A DNA stretch of 64,000 nt from Aquirhabdus sp. (lineage in GTDB: Bacteria > Pseudomonadota > Gammaproteobacteria > Pseudomonadales > Moraxellaceae): NCBI GenBank assembly GCA_030149815.1, contig JASLHI010000022.1, positions 1 to 64,000 of the forward strand. The letters are read 5' to 3'. This document shows positions 7,828-17,462 of this stretch, one piece after another. The notes beneath the pieces were generated by a model. That model saw only the letters and a list, made by a program, of their open reading frames with translations, was not told where the DNA came from and searched no databases. Position numbers and translations under genes: made by a program. Each line of letters starts with the position of its first letter. Position 1 is the stretch's first letter.

Positions 7828-9978
7828 ATGATTTACTCTGGTAATGCCATTTCCGTCCAGCATGTAAGCGACGGTATCGCAGAATTCAAATTCGATTTGC
7901 AAGGTGAGTCAGTTAACAAACTGAACCGTGCAACTGTGCAAGAACTTAAAGCGGCGACCGAAGCGATTAAAGCTGACGCAAGCGTTAAAGGTCTGATCGT
8001 TACTTCAGGCAAACCAGTTTTTATCGTTGGTGCAGACATCACTGAGTTTGGCGATAACTTCGCTCAAGGTGAGGCGGGTATCGCAGAATGGTTAGATGTG
8101 TTGAATGATGTATTCAACAAATTTGAAGACCTCGATATTCCTAAAGTTGCAGCAATCAATGGCATCGCGTTTGGCGGTGGCTTTGAGGTGTGTTTAGGTT
8201 GTGAATACCGCGTTGCTTCAACAGCAGCTAAAGTTGGTCTGCCAGAAGTCAAACTTGGCTTGTTCCCAGGCTTCGGCGGTACAGTACGTTTGCCACGCGT
8301 GATCGGTATCGACAATGCGCTTGAGTGGATTGCGACTGGCGCAGAAAAACGCCCAGAAGCTGCATTAAAAGACGGTGCAGTTGATGCGGTTGTTGCGCCA
8401 GAAAAACTCAATGAAGCAGCAATTGACTTGGTCAAGCAAGCTTTGGCAGGCAAAATGGATTGGCGTGCACGTCGTCAAGAAAAATTAGTACCAGTGAAAC
8501 TAAGCCCAATCGAACAAATGATGGCGTTCAACAGTGCAAAAGGCGTGATTTTGTCGAAAGCGGGTCCAAACTACCCAGCACCAAAAATCGCATTAGAGAG
8601 CATTGAACAAAACGTGAACTTGAACCGTGATGAAGCGGTTAAAGTCGAATCCAAAGGCTTTGCAAAAGCAGCAGTGACGCCACAAGCAACGGCATTGATC
8701 GGTGTATTTGGTGCAGATCAAATCGTCAAGAAAATGGCGAAAAAGTGGGAAAAGCAATCTCACCCAATCAAGCAAGCGGCTGTTCTTGGCGCAGGCATCA
8801 TGGGCGGCGGTATTGCTTACCAAGCGGCAAGCAAAGGCACCCCAATCGTCATGAAAGATATTCGTGATGAAGCGTTGGCACTCGGTATGGGTGAAGCGAC
8901 TAAACTACTCGCAGGTCAAGTGACCAAAGGCCGTTTGACCCCAGCAAAAATGGGTGAAACCCTGTCACGTATCCGTCCAACACTGAACTACGGTGATTTT
9001 AAAGAAGTTGATATCGTCATCGAAGCGGTTGTTGAACTTGAAAAAGTCAAAGCAGCTGTATTGTCAGAAGTTGAAACTTTGGTTCATGACAAAACCATCC
9101 TTGCTTCAAACACCTCAACGATTTCAATCACGTCTTTGGCTAAAAACCTGAAACGTCCTGAAAACTTCGTCGGTATGCACTTCTTCAATCCAGTGCACAT
9201 GATGCCACTGGTTGAAGTGATTCGTGGTGAAAAATCATCAGACGAAGCGATTGCAACGACTGTTGTGTTGGCACAGAAAATGGGCAAAGTGCCTGTTGTT
9301 GTGAACGACTGCCCAGGTTTCTTGGTGAACCGCGTATTGTTCCCTTACTTCGGTGCGTTTGATTTGCTCGTCAAAGACGGTGCAGATTTCCAACAAATCG
9401 ACAAAGTCATGGAAAAATTCGGCTGGCCAATGGGTCCTGCATACTTGATCGACGTGGTTGGTATCGACACTGGCGTCCATGGTGCAGACGTGATGGCGGC
9501 TGGTTTCCCGGATCGCATGAAGCCTGACTTCAAAGGTTCAATCCAAGTCATGTACGAAAACAAACGTCTGGGTCAGAAAAATGACAAAGGCTTCTATGTT
9601 TACGTTGCAGACAAGAAAGGTAAAAAAGCGAAGAAAGTTGATCCAACAACTTACGAGCTGTTGGCACCTGTTGTTACCGGCGAAAAACGCGAATTTGATG
9701 CACAAGAAATCATTGATCGTATGATGGTTGCGCTGTGTAACGAAATCGTTCGTTGCTTGGAAGACAAGATCGTGGCAACGCCAGCAGAAGCAGATATGGC
9801 GCTGATCATGGGTATCGGTTTCCCTCCATTCCGTGGTGGTGCAGCACGTTATATCGATCAAGTCGGTGTTGCAGCATACGTTGCACTCTGTGACAAATAC
9901 GCTCACTTAGGCAAAGCCTATGAAGCCCCACAAATGCTGCGCGATATGGCAGCAGCTAACAAATCATTCTACGGTTAA
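7828..9978 (+). CDS. fadB: Fatty-acid oxidation complex, alpha subunit
   Basis: A 716-residue multifunctional beta-oxidation enzyme. Residues 1-190 are enoyl-CoA hydratase/isomerase: GGGFE (116-120) and GLPE (137-140) place the catalytic Glu at 120 and 140. A 3-hydroxyacyl-CoA dehydrogenase follows, with the NAD loop GAGIMGGG near 317 and HFFNPVHMMPLVE carrying the catalytic His; the C-terminal dehydrogenase domain completes it. It forms an alpha2-beta2 complex with FadA in the cytoplasm. Ribosome site AGGAG (7815-7819) is eight bases from the ATG. fadA begins 12 bases after the stop. Base composition looks like a highly expressed chromosomal gene. Confidence 0.98.
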   Translation: MIYSGNAISVQHVSDGIAEFKFDLQGESVNKLNRATVQELKAATEAIKADASVKGLIVTSGKPVFIVGADITEFGDNFAQGEAGIAEWLDVLNDVFNKFEDLDIPKVAAINGIAFGGGFEVCLGCEYRVASTAAKVGLPEVKLGLFPGFGGTVRLPRVIGIDNALEWIATGAEKRPEAALKDGAVDAVVAPEKLNEAAIDLVKQALAGKMDWRARRQEKLVPVKLSPIEQMMAFNSAKGVILSKAGPNYPAPKIALESIEQNVNLNRDEAVKVESKGFAKAAVTPQATALIGVFGADQIVKKMAKKWEKQSHPIKQAAVLGAGIMGGGIAYQAASKGTPIVMKDIRDEALALGMGEATKLLAGQVTKGRLTPAKMGETLSRIRPTLNYGDFKEVDIVIEAVVELEKVKAAVLSEVETLVHDKTILASNTSTISITSLAKNLKRPENFVGMHFFNPVHMMPLVEVIRGEKSSDEAIATTVVLAQKMGKVPVVVNDCPGFLVNRVLFPYFGAFDLLVKDGADFQQIDKVMEKFGWPMGPAYLIDVVGIDTGVHGADVMAAGFPDRMKPDFKGSIQVMYENKRLGQKNDKGFYVYVADKKGKKAKKVDPTTYELLAPVVTGEKREFDAQEIIDRMMVALCNEIVRCLEDKIVATPAEADMALIMGIGFPPFRGGAARYIDQVGVAAYVALCDKYAHLGKAYEAPQMLRDMAAANKSFYG

Positions 9979-9990
9979 GGAGCGAATACT

Positions 9991-11163
9991 ATGACAACGT
10001 TAAATCCACGTGATGTGGTCATTGTTGATGGCGTGCGCTCTGCCATGGGTCGTACCAAAAATGGTATGTTCCGTAACGTTCGCGCAGACAGCTTGTCAGC
10101 AGAACTGGTACGTGCACTACTGATTCGTAACCCAGGTTTTGACCCAAATGAAGTTGAAGACCTGATCTGGGGTTGTGTAAATCAAACTCTAGAACAAGGG
10201 ATGAACATTGCGCGTAACATCGGCTTACTCGCTGATTTGCCAAAAACTGTTGCAGGTCAAACTGTGAATCGTCTTTGTGGCTCGTCAATGCAAGCAATCC
10301 ACACTGCTGCAGCGCAGATTGCGACTAACCAAGGTGATATTTTCATCATCGGTGGTGTAGAGCATATGGGTCACGTCGGTATGATGCATGGTATCGATTT
10401 GAACCCAGAAGCATCTAAGCACTACGCAAAAGCATCGAACATGATGGGCTTAACTGCTGAAATGCTCGGTCGTATGAATGGCATAAGCCGTGAAATGCAA
10501 GATGAGTTCGGTGTTGAATCACATCGCCGTGCATGGGCTGCAACCGAAGCAGGTCGTTTCAAAAACGAAATCATCGGTGTTGAAGGTCATGACGAAAATG
10601 GTTTCCGCGTATTGTGCGAAATCGACGAAGTGATCCGTCCAGATGCTAATCTTGAAGCATTCAAAGGCTTGCGTCCAGCGTTTGATCCACGCGGTTCAGT
10701 CACTGCAGCGACTTCATCAGCACTGTCTGATGGTGCATCTGCAATGCTTCTGATGAGTGCTGCAAAAGCGCAATCATTGGGTCTGAAGCCACGTGCAGTG
10801 ATTCGCTCAATGGCCGTTGCAGGTTGTGATGCAGCGATCATGGGTTATGGTCCAGTACCAGCAACTCAGAAAGCGCTGAAACGCGCTGGCTTGTCAATGA
10901 ACGACATCCAAACGGTTGAGCTGAACGAAGCGTTTGCTGCACAAGGCTTGTCAGTCATGAAAGCACTTGATTTGCTCGACAAACAAGACAAAGTGAACTT
11001 GAACGGTGGTGCGATTGCACTCGGTCACCCACTGGGCTGTTCAGGTGCGCGTATCACAACGACACTCTTGAACGTGATGGAACAGCAAGATACTCAAATC
11101 GGTCTAGCGACGATGTGTATCGGCTTGGGTCAAGGTATTGCGACCATTATTGAACGTGTTTAA
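9991..11163 (+). CDS. fadA: 3-ketoacyl-CoA thiolase (beta subunit of the fatty-acid oxidation complex)
   Basis: A 390-residue thiolase that cleaves 3-ketoacyl-CoA to acetyl-CoA and a shortened acyl-CoA. Cys96 in LCGSSMQAIH is the nucleophile; His346 in GHPLGCSGAR and Cys376 in CIGLGQG complete the active site. Size matches FadA of other gammaproteobacteria. AAGGAG just after the fadB stop precedes the ATG, consistent with a two-gene operon that ends at the terminator at 11187. Confidence 0.98.
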   Translation: MTTLNPRDVVIVDGVRSAMGRTKNGMFRNVRADSLSAELVRALLIRNPGFDPNEVEDLIWGCVNQTLEQGMNIARNIGLLADLPKTVAGQTVNRLCGSSMQAIHTAAAQIATNQGDIFIIGGVEHMGHVGMMHGIDLNPEASKHYAKASNMMGLTAEMLGRMNGISREMQDEFGVESHRRAWAATEAGRFKNEIIGVEGHDENGFRVLCEIDEVIRPDANLEAFKGLRPAFDPRGSVTAATSSALSDGASAMLLMSAAKAQSLGLKPRAVIRSMAVAGCDAAIMGYGPVPATQKALKRAGLSMNDIQTVELNEAFAAQGLSVMKALDLLDKQDKVNLNGGAIALGHPLGCSGARITTTLLNVMEQQDTQIGLATMCIGLGQGIATIIERV

Positions 11164-11186
11164 TTAGACGTTTGATGGATGTGTGA

Positions 11187-11218
11187 AAAATCCCCGCCAA
11201 TTGTGCGGGGATTTTTTC
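11187..11218. terminator. Bidirectional terminator after fadBA
   Basis: AAATCCCCGC (11188-11197) pairs with GCGGGGATTT (11205-11214). T-runs flank it in both directions, so it can end fadBA and also the minus-strand gene whose stop is at 11220. Confidence 0.9.
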
Positions 11219-11219
11219 T

Positions 11220-11951
11220 TTAGAGAATTTTATAAAAATGTAAAAAATAAAAACTTAATACAAGAAGCAAAAAGGCGCTGGTTACTCGATCACTACCCAT
11301 ATCTATTTTTCTATTATTTTGATAGTCAGCGAGCGCTTCTTCAATTCGAATGTTTGAAGCAATATAAAGTAAACCCGACATCAACAACAAAATATCCTTA
11401 ATAATACCGTTTGCCCAAAGTAATAAAAAAATAATGAAAAATAGAATTGCTAAGAACTTTGTAGTGTGGGAGATATACAAGAAATATTGTTTCCTTCTTA
11501 CCTTTATTACTAATAAGAGTTGGTAGAAGAAAAATTTTCTAGTAGACATAAAACGCATAAATTTTGAAACAAGGAGGTCATATGTTCTCTTTTTAGATGC
11601 CATAAAAGCATCAGCAGTTTCTCCTCCGATTATAAGTGCATCACTGCCTATTTCTTTGGCAGCGGCAAAAGTGCTACCTATATCAAAGCGATTAGGAAAA
11701 AGAGAAAGTAAAAAATCGTCAATACACTCAAATCTATTTGTGCTAACTGGAGATTCTCTAAAGTCGCTTGAATAATACACAATTTCAATGTGTCTTCCAT
11801 CTAGTACAATATGCCTAGCATCCATACGCTCTGTTAAAAACTCATAATTATTTTTCGTATAGACTTTATATTTTTCTATTTTTTCGTATCCAAAATTCTT
11901 TTGTGCATCAATAATTAAACGTTCTAATATTCTAGTTCTTAGACCAGTCAC
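11220..11951 (-). CDS. Hypothetical protein with C-terminal membrane segments
   Basis: A 243-residue protein of no recognised family. The first 150 residues are hydrophilic, with LDGRHIEIVYYSSDFRESP and a Gly-rich LIIGGETADAF. About two hydrophobic helices follow (LAILFFIIFLLLWANGI and LLLMSGLLYIA), and a third lies at the extreme C terminus (FLLLVLSFYFLHF). It is clearly more AT-rich than fadBA. A large soluble head on a small membrane anchor is the visible architecture. Its stop codon abuts the bidirectional terminator. Confidence 0.6.
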   Translation of the reverse strand: MTGLRTRILERLIIDAQKNFGYEKIEKYKVYTKNNYEFLTERMDARHIVLDGRHIEIVYYSSDFRESPVSTNRFECIDDFLLSLFPNRFDIGSTFAAAKEIGSDALIIGGETADAFMASKKRTYDLLVSKFMRFMSTRKFFFYQLLLVIKVRRKQYFLYISHTTKFLAILFFIIFLLLWANGIIKDILLLMSGLLYIASNIRIEEALADYQNNRKIDMGSDRVTSAFLLLVLSFYFLHFYKIL

Positions 11952-11977
11952 TGATAAACTCCTAAATTTGTTTTTGT

Positions 11978-12340
11978 CTAAAATGGTCCACGACTATAAA
12001 TCGTTTCCAGTTCTTGGTTCAACTCATCAATACGATCGTTATAGCTTTGTTTAAGACATTTTGTATTCGCCTTACATAAATGACGATTTTTGAGCCAGAC
12101 GTATTGTCGATCTTGCATCGCGCTGCGACTCCCCATCGCCATCAGGTGTCCAGAAACCTCAAATAGCGTGGTCATTTTCACATCGAGTTTCTGTAATTCC
12201 ACACTGCGACAAATGGCTTTTTCATCGGGTAATTGCGCTTTTGCACAATTAATGTTGTTTTCCGCATAGGTGGATGTAAATCCAGATAGAGCCAAACAGG
12301 CAATGAGAAACTTGATACAGAGAGATTTTGGCTGGTACAT
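11978..12340 (-). CDS. LprI-like (DUF1311) exported protein
   Basis: A 120-residue protein with a signal peptide ending near STYA/ENN. The mature part shows the Cys pattern of the lysozyme-inhibitor LprI N-terminal / DUF1311 family: NCAKAQ, ICR, then WLKNRHLC and CLKQSYNDRI, with the typical Q-x-x-WL-x-x-R-x-x-C motif. It should be periplasmic. Lysozyme inhibition is known for some members and is only a possibility here. ATG 12340 is chosen because AGGA lies about nine bases upstream and it gives a proper signal peptide; the frame is open further without such support. Confidence 0.75.
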   Translation of the reverse strand: MYQPKSLCIKFLIACLALSGFTSTYAENNINCAKAQLPDEKAICRSVELQKLDVKMTTLFEVSGHLMAMGSRSAMQDRQYVWLKNRHLCKANTKCLKQSYNDRIDELNQELETIYSRGPF

Positions 12341-12426
12341 AGTTTGTTGTCCTTTTATGAATGACATAGCAGGAATAGTCGGGATTTTATATAATAATAG
12401 ACACAATCAAGTTTAATTTGGCAATT

Positions 12427-13023
12427 ATGAAAAAGCGCATCAAATCGCGTTTAACAGCAGGAGCGTTCGCAATGACATTCCTCTCACAAGCCGTTCATGC
12501 CGAACTTGATCCAACACTTGTCTCTAATACAGTAGACGTATTGACCGCGATTCATGCGATTGCTGATGTCGTGACGACAACCTCCAAACCCACTTCTGAT
12601 TTGCTTAGTCCAACAGCCGAGCAACGCGCTGTCATTATCAATGAAATTGCACAAGGCGCGGGCTCTGACAGCGATGTCATTCAGCAGATGATTGTGAATG
12701 CACAGTCTCCAATACAGAGCGCTGTGGAGTCAGCATCCTGTGCTCAAGGAAATCGAGTTGTTCCAATAGCTGTTCCGCAATTTCCAAATAAGCCGAGCTT
12801 TATCAGTCCATCGCCGATCACACAGAATACGATTGTGAATAACTGTGCGGATACGGTGAGTGTTGATCAATGGAAGATGCCGACGCCAGAAACACTTGAG
12901 TTCACGGCAATGTTTCGACCTGTCCAATCGGAACAAGTCAATACTTGGCGATTCAAGATGAAACGACAAGTGAGTGGAAATTGGGAATTAGAATCACGAG
13001 AAAATCTGAGTTCAAGTAACTGA
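12427..13023 (+). CDS. Hypothetical exported protein
   Basis: A 198-residue protein with a signal peptide (MKKR start, AVHA/ELD cleavage). The mature part is Ser/Thr/Pro-rich, has two Cys residues (ASCAQG and NNCADT) and ends in basic, Trp-containing sequence. No family is recognised. It diverges from the LprI-like gene by 86 bases. ATG 12427 is used because it opens the signal peptide; no ribosome site stands out. The following 260 bases before the next gene are AT-rich and hold no visible feature. Confidence 0.55.
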   Translation: MKKRIKSRLTAGAFAMTFLSQAVHAELDPTLVSNTVDVLTAIHAIADVVTTTSKPTSDLLSPTAEQRAVIINEIAQGAGSDSDVIQQMIVNAQSPIQSAVESASCAQGNRVVPIAVPQFPNKPSFISPSPITQNTIVNNCADTVSVDQWKMPTPETLEFTAMFRPVQSEQVNTWRFKMKRQVSGNWELESRENLSSSN

Positions 13024-13283
13024 TGAATCATAAGAAAATATTCTTTCAAAAAATAATTCATTGTATTTAAAAATTATTTTTATTGTTTTGAGTAAAAAAT
13101 ATACATATTTTTTCTTATAGAACTTGTTTTAAAAAATTCTCACAGGAACAGACAATAAAGGTTTATCAATTGGCAAATTATGCCATTTGGAATAACAAAC
13201 CAAGCGCTTGCTTTGTATGTTGGTCATCAGCATACTCATGATTTGTCAATTTAGAATTGCCTTGCAACCTACAGGTCAGCCTC

Positions 13284-14432
13284 ATGAGCGAATTTACTCC
13301 TTATTTCAATGAAACCCACGAACAAGTCCGTACAACGATCCGCAAATTTGTGGCTGAACATATCGCGCCTCATATTCGTGAATGGGAGGAAGCTGGAACT
13401 TTTCCTCGGGAGCTTTATCAACGTGCAGGCGAAGCGGGTATTTTGGGTCTAGGATATCCTGAACATCTAGGTGGGATTGCAGAAGGCGATGTGTTTATGA
13501 AAGTCGCAGCCAGTGAAGAGTTGATGCGATCTGGTTCAGGTGGTTTGGTTGCAAGCCTTGGTTCGCTCGATATTGCTTTACCACCGATTGTGAAGTGGGG
13601 GAGCGAAGTCATACAACAGCGTGTTGTGCCTGAGCTACTGCGTGGAGACAAGATTGCAGCATTGGCGATTACTGAGCCAAATGGTGGATCAGATGTTGCC
13701 AATATCAAGACGCGTGCGGTCAGCGATGGTGATTTTTATCGTGTATCAGGTGCAAAGACCTTTATTACGTCAGGAATTCGGGCGGATTACTACACGGTTG
13801 CGGTGCGTACAGGTGGTGAAGGTTATGGTGGCATTAGTTTGCTTCTGATGGAAAAAGGTATGCCTGGTTTTACGACGGGTCAACCGCTACAAAAAATGGG
13901 CTGGTGGGCGTCTGATACCGCAGAATTGTTTTTTGATGATGTAAAAGTGCCGAAGAGTAATTTAATTGGCGCAGAAAATGCAGGGTTCTTTGCCATTATG
14001 ACGAACTTCCAGATGGAGCGTCTCAATCTGGCGGTCATGGCAAATATGACGGCACAGTTGGCGTTAGAGGAGTGTTTGCGTTATGTGCCAGAGCGCGTGG
14101 CGTTTGGTAAGCCGTTGTCGAAGATGCAGGTGATTCGCCATAAATTGGCGGATATGGCGACGCAAGTGGAAGCGAGTCGTGAGTTTAATTATCGGGTTGC
14201 AGCACGTATTCAAGCAGGAATTCCTGCGGTCAAAGAAGTATCGATGGCAAAGAACTTTGCGACGCGAACCAGTGATTTTGTGACGTATGAAGCGACCCAA
14301 ATTTTTGGTGGAATGGGTTTTATGCGTGAGTCATTGGTTGAGCGTTTATATCGTGATAATCGGATTTTGTCGATTGGCGGTGGGACACATGAGATCATGA
14401 ATGAAGTGATTGCCAAGCAGTTGGGGTTGTAG
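13284..14432 (+). CDS. Acyl-CoA dehydrogenase with relocated catalytic base
   Basis: A 382-residue FAD enzyme that oxidises acyl-CoA to 2-enoyl-CoA. AITEPNGGSD (128-137), KTFITSG and the C-terminal FGGMGFMRE and RLYRDNRIL blocks are family signatures. The usual catalytic Glu of the YEGT motif is replaced: here the motif is GGGTHEI (365-371). Glu245 in MERLNL aligns instead with the base of isovaleryl-CoA dehydrogenase, so a branched-chain or citronellyl-type substrate is plausible. The start is set at the ATG followed by SEFTPYF; the ribosome site is weak. It is followed 82 bases later by an acyl-CoA synthetase gene. Confidence 0.9.
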   Translation: MSEFTPYFNETHEQVRTTIRKFVAEHIAPHIREWEEAGTFPRELYQRAGEAGILGLGYPEHLGGIAEGDVFMKVAASEELMRSGSGGLVASLGSLDIALPPIVKWGSEVIQQRVVPELLRGDKIAALAITEPNGGSDVANIKTRAVSDGDFYRVSGAKTFITSGIRADYYTVAVRTGGEGYGGISLLLMEKGMPGFTTGQPLQKMGWWASDTAELFFDDVKVPKSNLIGAENAGFFAIMTNFQMERLNLAVMANMTAQLALEECLRYVPERVAFGKPLSKMQVIRHKLADMATQVEASREFNYRVAARIQAGIPAVKEVSMAKNFATRTSDFVTYEATQIFGGMGFMRESLVERLYRDNRILSIGGGTHEIMNEVIAKQLGL

Positions 14433-14514
14433 GCTTTCTTTTCATCATTTGAGTACAACTGTGTTTATAATGTCTGATAAAGACACGCTATATTATACAT
14501 CGCAGTAGATATGC

Positions 14515-16236
14515 ATGATGAGTACGACAGAGATGACCGCATTAGAACAACTCGAAGTTTGTGATACGAGAGCAACTCAGCTGCATTGTCTACAGTATTG
14601 GGCAAAGCGACAGCCTCATAAAACGTTTATGACGCAGCCTGTTGACGGTAAAGTTTTGCATTACACGTGGGGTGATGTTGCGGATCAAGTCCGACGTATG
14701 GCTGCATACTTGCTGACGTTAGCTCTGCCGCCGCGCAGCCAGATTGCCATTTATGGCAAGAACAGTGCGCATTGGATCATGGCTGATTTGGCGGTCTGGA
14801 TGGCGGGTCATGTTTCAGTGCCCTTATATAGTACTCTGAATGTCGATAATGCAAATCACGTTCTGATGCATAGTGAAGCCAAACTATTATTTATCGGCAA
14901 ATTGGATGGTCAGTCTGATAGTTGGTATCAGGTTCGGGAGATTATTCCAGACTATTTACCGTGCATTCGGTTACCGTTATCGCCAGAGTATCAGGGCGCG
15001 CCTCATTGGGATGATCTGATTCGGATGGTTGATCCGCTGGAAGATGCGGTTTTGCCAAATCCTGCGATGCTCGCGAGCATTATTTATACCTCAGGAAGTA
15101 CAGGATTACCTAAAGGGATCATGCACAGTTTTGCATCGATGATGGCACCTAGTGGTGAGCTGAACTCTTTATTTTCTTTTAATGCCGATGATCGATTGCT
15201 TTCACATTTACCGCTTGCTCATGTTGCAGAACGTATTTTTGTTGAAGCGTTATCGCTTTATTATGGTTCTACGATCTTCTTTGTGGATTCAAAAGAGAGC
15301 TTTGTTCACGATATTCGTCGTGCCAGACCGACCATATTCCTTGCGGTTCCTCGCATCTGGATCAAGTTTTATTTAGATATTAATAAGCGTGTACCACGGA
15401 TTGCCCAGAGTCTGATTTTTAAGCTACCAAAAATTGATCAATTCGCAAAACAGACTATGCTCGCGGAGCTTGGGCTCGATCAAGTCCGTGTTGCCTTCAC
15501 TGCTTCAGCGCCCATGCCCGCCAATATCATTGCGTGGTATCGTAGCTTAGGCCTAGAGCTGAATGAAGCTTATGGTATGACTGAGGATTTTGGGTATTCG
15601 CATGGGACACGTTTAGGTGATGATCACTCTGGACGAGATGTGGGTCGACCTTATCCCGGTGTTGAATGCCGAATCGACACCAATGGTGAGATTCTGGTCA
15701 AAAGCCCTGCCATGATGTTGGGTTATTTTAAAAATGACAAACTGACGGCCGAAAGTATCACCAGTGATGGTTTCTTGCGGACAGGCGATAAAGGCATCCA
15801 AGATGCAGAGGGTCGTCTCACGATCACAGGGCGTGTAAAGGATATCTTTAAGACCTTAAAAGGTAAATATATTGCACCTTTGCCGATTGAGCGTCGGTTG
15901 GGTAGACATACTCTGCTTGCCGCAGTGTGTGTGTGCGGTGCTGGATTGACGCAACCGATTGCGCTGGTGATGCTGGCGCACGGTCGCCCAAGTCAGCTGA
16001 CAGAAAGTGAGCGGCATCATGTCGAAATAGAACTGAAGGCTTTGTTGCGTGAAACTAATGCCGAATTGGAGTCTCATGAAAAATTGGATTGTTTAGTGGT
16101 CATCAATGAGCCATGGACAACCAAAAATGGGTTTTTAACGCCAACATTAAAGATAAAACGGCATATCATCGAAGCAAATTATGCTGCTTATTTAGAGAAA
16201 TGGAGTCAATTGGGGCAATTAATTGTGTGGGAGTAG
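14515..16236 (+). CDS. Long-chain acyl-CoA synthetase (AMP-forming)
   Basis: A 573-residue member of the adenylate-forming superfamily. The P-loop YTSGSTGLPKG lies near residue 192, LNEAYGMTE is the adenine/acyl motif, and GRVKDIFKTLKGKYIAP is the hinge and catalytic Lys region. Overall length and the KGKYIAP ending fit the FAA1/long-chain subgroup. It should activate fatty acids at the cytoplasmic membrane for beta-oxidation, in keeping with the acyl-CoA dehydrogenase just upstream. Tandem ATG codons at 14515 and 14518 are both possible. Confidence 0.88.
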   Translation: MMSTTEMTALEQLEVCDTRATQLHCLQYWAKRQPHKTFMTQPVDGKVLHYTWGDVADQVRRMAAYLLTLALPPRSQIAIYGKNSAHWIMADLAVWMAGHVSVPLYSTLNVDNANHVLMHSEAKLLFIGKLDGQSDSWYQVREIIPDYLPCIRLPLSPEYQGAPHWDDLIRMVDPLEDAVLPNPAMLASIIYTSGSTGLPKGIMHSFASMMAPSGELNSLFSFNADDRLLSHLPLAHVAERIFVEALSLYYGSTIFFVDSKESFVHDIRRARPTIFLAVPRIWIKFYLDINKRVPRIAQSLIFKLPKIDQFAKQTMLAELGLDQVRVAFTASAPMPANIIAWYRSLGLELNEAYGMTEDFGYSHGTRLGDDHSGRDVGRPYPGVECRIDTNGEILVKSPAMMLGYFKNDKLTAESITSDGFLRTGDKGIQDAEGRLTITGRVKDIFKTLKGKYIAPLPIERRLGRHTLLAAVCVCGAGLTQPIALVMLAHGRPSQLTESERHHVEIELKALLRETNAELESHEKLDCLVVINEPWTTKNGFLTPTLKIKRHIIEANYAAYLEKWSQLGQLIVWE

Positions 16237-16252
16237 TTGTAGCTGCTTAGGA

Positions 16253-17428
16253 TTAAGCGATCACGACTTCATCTGGAATACATACACGATTTCTACCACT
16301 TTCTTTTGCACGATATAACTGCATATCTGCATAGTGGATCATGTCTAAAATATCTTCATCGAGATTTGTAGAACAGTACACCCCGAAGCTGGTTGTGATG
16401 CTGATATGCTGTTCTTCTTGAATAGAAATAATTTCACGCTCAATCATGAGCCGACAGCGTTCGGCAATTTGTCTGGCGCTTTCTAAGTTTGTATTGGGTA
16501 GAACGATCAGAAACTCCTCTCCGCCATATCGACCGACTTGATCAGAGTCGCGTAGAGATGTTTTGATGCTTGCGCCAACATGGCGTAAAACTACATCACC
16601 CACTGCATGACCAAAGGTATCATTCACATTTTTGAAAAAATCGATGTCGGCCAAAATAATTGACAGAGGCTGTGATACGGTTTGTTGTGATTTTTCCTGC
16701 GCTAAATGCGCGCTGATTGCGCGACGGTTTGCCATTTCCATCAAATTGTCAGTTACGCTGAGTTGTCGATAATTTTCTTCTCTCGACTGCCAATATCTCA
16801 CGATCAAGTAAGTTGCTGTAAGAAAACTAAAATAATGCGGAATCATGAGAAAGAGTGTGCAATATAAATAGAATAATCTTGCGTGTTGGTCTGGCATTGC
16901 ATCAAAGATAAATAAGGGCGCATAGGGCAGAATATTTGCGACATATAAACCGCATATCGTCAGGAAAGTAATCGTGCCTAAGATGACCAATAAAATGGTG
17001 ATCCGATCTTTAAATAAGATAATCGAAAATAGTGGCGCTGCCGCCATAACCATGCCCGCAATCAGCGATAGATGCCCAATCAAGTACCCCATGGACATCA
17101 GACTAATTAAATAAAAAGATGTAAAAAAGTAGGGTGTGATTCGCTGTGCAAGCCGAGATGCTTCTAATTTGTTTTTGAGCGTAAGCATGATGAGTGCAAT
17201 GATGATGCACACAATTTTGAATGGAATGGCTTTTTCGATAATGTTTAGATTAATGTATGGTGATGGCCTAACCATCCAATAGATATCAAAGAATAAGTAC
17301 TGACTAAATACAAATAAAATAAAATACGGAATGATCATCGATCTTTTGACAGGCGATGATTCTAGAATAGCTCCAATTTTGGGAATTAGACGATCAATGG
17401 ACATATTATTCCAACTAGAAAAAGACAT
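16253..17428 (-). CDS. Membrane-bound diguanylate cyclase (GGDEF)
   Basis: A 391-residue protein with about six membrane helices in residues 30-210 and a C-terminal GGDEF domain. GGEEF (302-306) is the catalytic A-site, and RDSD (293-296), five residues before it, is an intact inhibitory I-site, so product feedback by cyclic di-GMP is expected. DxDxFKxxNDxxGHxxGD is also present. The membrane part is not a named sensor domain. Starts at 17428 or 17404 are possible. A 7-6-7 inverted repeat lies 15 bases upstream of the start. Confidence 0.9.
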   Translation of the reverse strand: MSFSSWNNMSIDRLIPKIGAILESSPVKRSMIIPYFILFVFSQYLFFDIYWMVRPSPYINLNIIEKAIPFKIVCIIIALIMLTLKNKLEASRLAQRITPYFFTSFYLISLMSMGYLIGHLSLIAGMVMAAAPLFSIILFKDRITILLVILGTITFLTICGLYVANILPYAPLFIFDAMPDQHARLFYLYCTLFLMIPHYFSFLTATYLIVRYWQSREENYRQLSVTDNLMEMANRRAISAHLAQEKSQQTVSQPLSIILADIDFFKNVNDTFGHAVGDVVLRHVGASIKTSLRDSDQVGRYGGEEFLIVLPNTNLESARQIAERCRLMIEREIISIQEEQHISITTSFGVYCSTNLDEDILDMIHYADMQLYRAKESGRNRVCIPDEVVIA

Positions 17429-17442
17429 TTCCTAGTGATGAG

Positions 17443-17462
17443 TTTGTACGCAGTTGTACAAA
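17443..17462. promoter_or_regulatory. Operator-like inverted repeat before the diguanylate cyclase gene
   Basis: TTTGTAC (17443-17449), GCAGTT, GTACAAA (17456-17462) form a perfect 7-6-7 inverted repeat ending 15 bases before the GGDEF gene start on the minus strand. It is close enough to cover the ribosome site or promoter. Confidence 0.45.

Noticed and set aside
14380..14400. Loss of catalytic activity in the acyl-CoA dehydrogenase because GGGT replaces EGT
   Set aside because: A Glu at the isovaleryl-CoA dehydrogenase position (Glu245) can supply the base, so the enzyme is probably active.
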